64,000 nt of DNA from Timonella sp031979385. GTDB taxonomy: Bacteria; Actinomycetota; Actinomycetes; Actinomycetales; Cellulomonadaceae. A program made the translations under genes and the position numbers. Below are positions 62,620 to 64,000 of this stretch, one piece after another (positions within the stretch are counted from its first letter, which is position 1; every line of letters starts with the position of its first letter). The notes below the pieces were generated by a model. That model saw nothing but the letters and a program-made list of their open reading frames with translations, was not told the DNA's origin and searched no databases. Location: the NCBI GenBank assembly GCA_031979385.1, contig DALZEF010000007.1:73860-137859 (forward strand), read 5' to 3'.

Positions 62620-63711
62620 TTACAGGGCGTTGCACCCATCACCGGCCGGAACAACGGAGTCGGAAACCGGCTCGACTCCCAGATCCTTGCGGCCTTCACG
62701 GCGCGGACGCTTGGATTCGACTCCGGCCTTCTTCAGGTCAGCGCGCAGTTCACGTGGCAGGGAGAACAAGAGGTCCTCAGTCGCGGTACGGACTTCTTCC
62801 ACTGCGCCGAAGCCCTGCTCGGCAAGGTACTTCAAGACGTCCTGGACAAGTATCTCGGGAACCGATGCCCCCGAGGAGACGCCGACTGTGGTCGCTCCTT
62901 CAAACCAGGCGCTGTCGATTTCCTTGGCGTAGTCGATGAGGTAGCTTGCTCGGGCACCTGCGTCGAGTGCGACCTCGGTGAGGCGTACGGAGTTCGAGGA
63001 GTTGCGCGATCCAACCACGAGTACGACATCGCAGTGTGGTGCAAGTTTCTTGACCGCGACCTGACGGTTTTGGGTGGCGTAGCAGATGTCGTCGCTTGGT
63101 GGGTTCTGCAGGGTGGGGAACTTGGTGCGCAGCCGGTTGACGGTCTCCATGGTCTCATCCACGGAGAGTGTGGTCTGGGAGATCCACACGACCTTGTCGG
63201 GATCGCGGACCACGACATTGTCTACGTCGTCTGGCGAGTTCACGATCTGAATGTGGTCTGGGGCTTCACCAGCGGTGCCCTCGACCTCCTCGTGGCCGGT
63301 GTGTCCGATGAGGAGGATGTCGTAGTCGTCCTTGGCAAACCGGACGGCCTCTTTGTGCACTTTGGTCACGAGGGGGCAGGTTGCGTCGATGGTGTCGAGG
63401 TTGCGTTCCTTCGCGGCGGCAACGACTGCTGGGGAGACGCCGTGTGCGGAGAACACGACGCGCGCCCCCTCGGGCACCTCATCGGTGTCGTTGACGAAGA
63501 TCGCGCCGCGTTCGGCGAGCGTTTCGACGACATACTTGTTGTGCACGATTTCTTTACGCACGTAGACGGGTGCGCCGTGCAGTTCGAGTGCTTTTTCGAC
63601 CGCGATCACTGCACGGTCAACGCCGGCGCAGTAGCCACGGGGCGCTGCGAGCAGCACCCGCTTGGTTGCGGCTGGGGCGTGGGAGTCATTAGCGAGAAGG
63701 GTTTGGCTCAC
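62620..63711 (-). CDS. ispH: 4-hydroxy-3-methylbut-2-enyl diphosphate reductase
   Basis: A 363-residue [4Fe-4S] enzyme for the last step of the non-mevalonate isoprenoid pathway. Cluster cysteines are in PRGYCAGVDRA (about 26-31), DATCPLVTKVH (about 113) and the DDICYATQNR region (about 206); SAHGVSP and GSRNSSNSVRL bind the diphosphate. ATG 63711 is the family-length start. Preceded by its own intergenic region; a strong terminator follows. Confidence 0.95.
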   Translation of the reverse strand: MSQTLLANDSHAPAATKRVLLAAPRGYCAGVDRAVIAVEKALELHGAPVYVRKEIVHNKYVVETLAERGAIFVNDTDEVPEGARVVFSAHGVSPAVVAAAKERNLDTIDATCPLVTKVHKEAVRFAKDDYDILLIGHTGHEEVEGTAGEAPDHIQIVNSPDDVDNVVVRDPDKVVWISQTTLSVDETMETVNRLRTKFPTLQNPPSDDICYATQNRQVAVKKLAPHCDVVLVVGSRNSSNSVRLTEVALDAGARASYLIDYAKEIDSAWFEGATTVGVSSGASVPEILVQDVLKYLAEQGFGAVEEVRTATEDLLFSLPRELRADLKKAGVESKRPRREGRKDLGVEPVSDSVVPAGDGCNAL

Positions 63712-64000
63712 CCTCTCATTCTAGGTGAAGCGCCTGACGCAAGGGGGCGGAAAGTGCGGTGACCTTGTGCACGTCTGGGCGGCTGATTGGCGACGATTCC
63801 GTCCTTGCGCGAATGACGTGCGGTTTGTGCTGTTTTCACAGTCGATGGGCACAGGTTTTATCCGCTGATGCGAGAGAGCGTGCGTGTGCGGCGAACAAAT
63901 GTCAGAGGGATGCGTCAGGCTGTTACGGACAAAGTAGTGCAGCAGAGGGTAGGGGTTTCGCGAAGCAAGCCCCTACCGGAGCGGAACGGATGCAGTCCGT
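63712..64000. other. region upstream of ispH
   Basis: 289 bp to the window end. It holds the ispH promoter side and the second 68-bp repeat; no gene is supported. Confidence 0.6.
63921..63988. repeat. 68-bp dispersed repeat, copy 2
   Basis: Matches 27534-27601 at 64 of 68 bases in the same orientation, including the GTAGGGGTTTCGCGAAG stem-loop. Confidence 0.85.

Overview
The window comes from a high-GC Gram-positive bacterium, most likely the Actinomycetales (an Actinomycetaceae-like organism). The signs are mycothiol biosynthesis (mshB), a sigE-rseA-htrA-tatB locus with a divergent O-methyltransferase as in mycobacteria, DUF3117, a VanW/YoaR-type cell-wall protein, a 7Fe ferredoxin beside an actinobacterial dapC, and lipoproteins with clear lipoboxes. 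The genus cannot be fixed from the sequence alone. The sequence is a scaffold: a 100-N gap lies at 4603-4702 inside a 91-bp tandem repeat.

Region by region. 1-4.2 kb: a BMP-type nucleoside/simple-sugar ABC importer (lipoprotein, double ATPase, permease, start of a second permease). 4.4-7.4 kb: repeat and gap, an M20 amidohydrolase and a mannose-1-phosphate guanylyltransferase. 7.9-11.4 kb: the sdhCDAB operon with a strong terminator. 11.7-14.5 kb: a YihY-type membrane protein, a 2H phosphoesterase and trpS. 14.6-19.2 kb: the envelope-stress locus sigE-rseA-htrA-tatB and a divergent O-methyltransferase. 19.2-30.9 kb: pepA, DUF3117, a LOG-family protein, lysine biosynthesis (dapE, dapD, dapC), fdxA, citrate synthase, then tyrA, pheA and an unusual PDT/ACT-like protein. 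31-37.5 kb: a VanW-family protein, DUF6113, mshB and typA. 38-45 kb: a complete oligopeptide/dipeptide ABC importer with one PH-domain protein inside it. 45.5-51.7 kb: PhnA-like protein, a TetR/hydrolase pair, mug, a deletion-fusion pseudogene, an ArsR/SRPBCC pair and a PIN-PhoH ATPase. 60.7-64 kb: ychF, an orphan 5S rRNA gene with its own promoter and terminator, and ispH.

The most unusual part is 52.1-60.8 kb, immediately downstream of ychF. Five displaced copies of the ychF 3' end (each still encoding a VEFRF-type tail plus an in-frame stop, all in the ychF orientation) divide the region into five small gene cassettes. These carry an ArsR-MFS pair, a higBA plus alpha/beta hydrolase operon (interrupted by an insertion-sequence-derived segment with an OmpA lipoprotein), a VOC protein, a membrane protein with a winged-helix regulator, and a second higBA plus HIT-like protein operon. 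No recombinase gene is visible inside it. I read this as a tandem array of integrase-less cassettes accreted at an attachment site in the last codons of ychF. It is comparable in logic to SCC elements at rlmH or to integron cassettes, and I do not recognise it as a described system. The repeats and reading frames are seen directly; mobility is inference.
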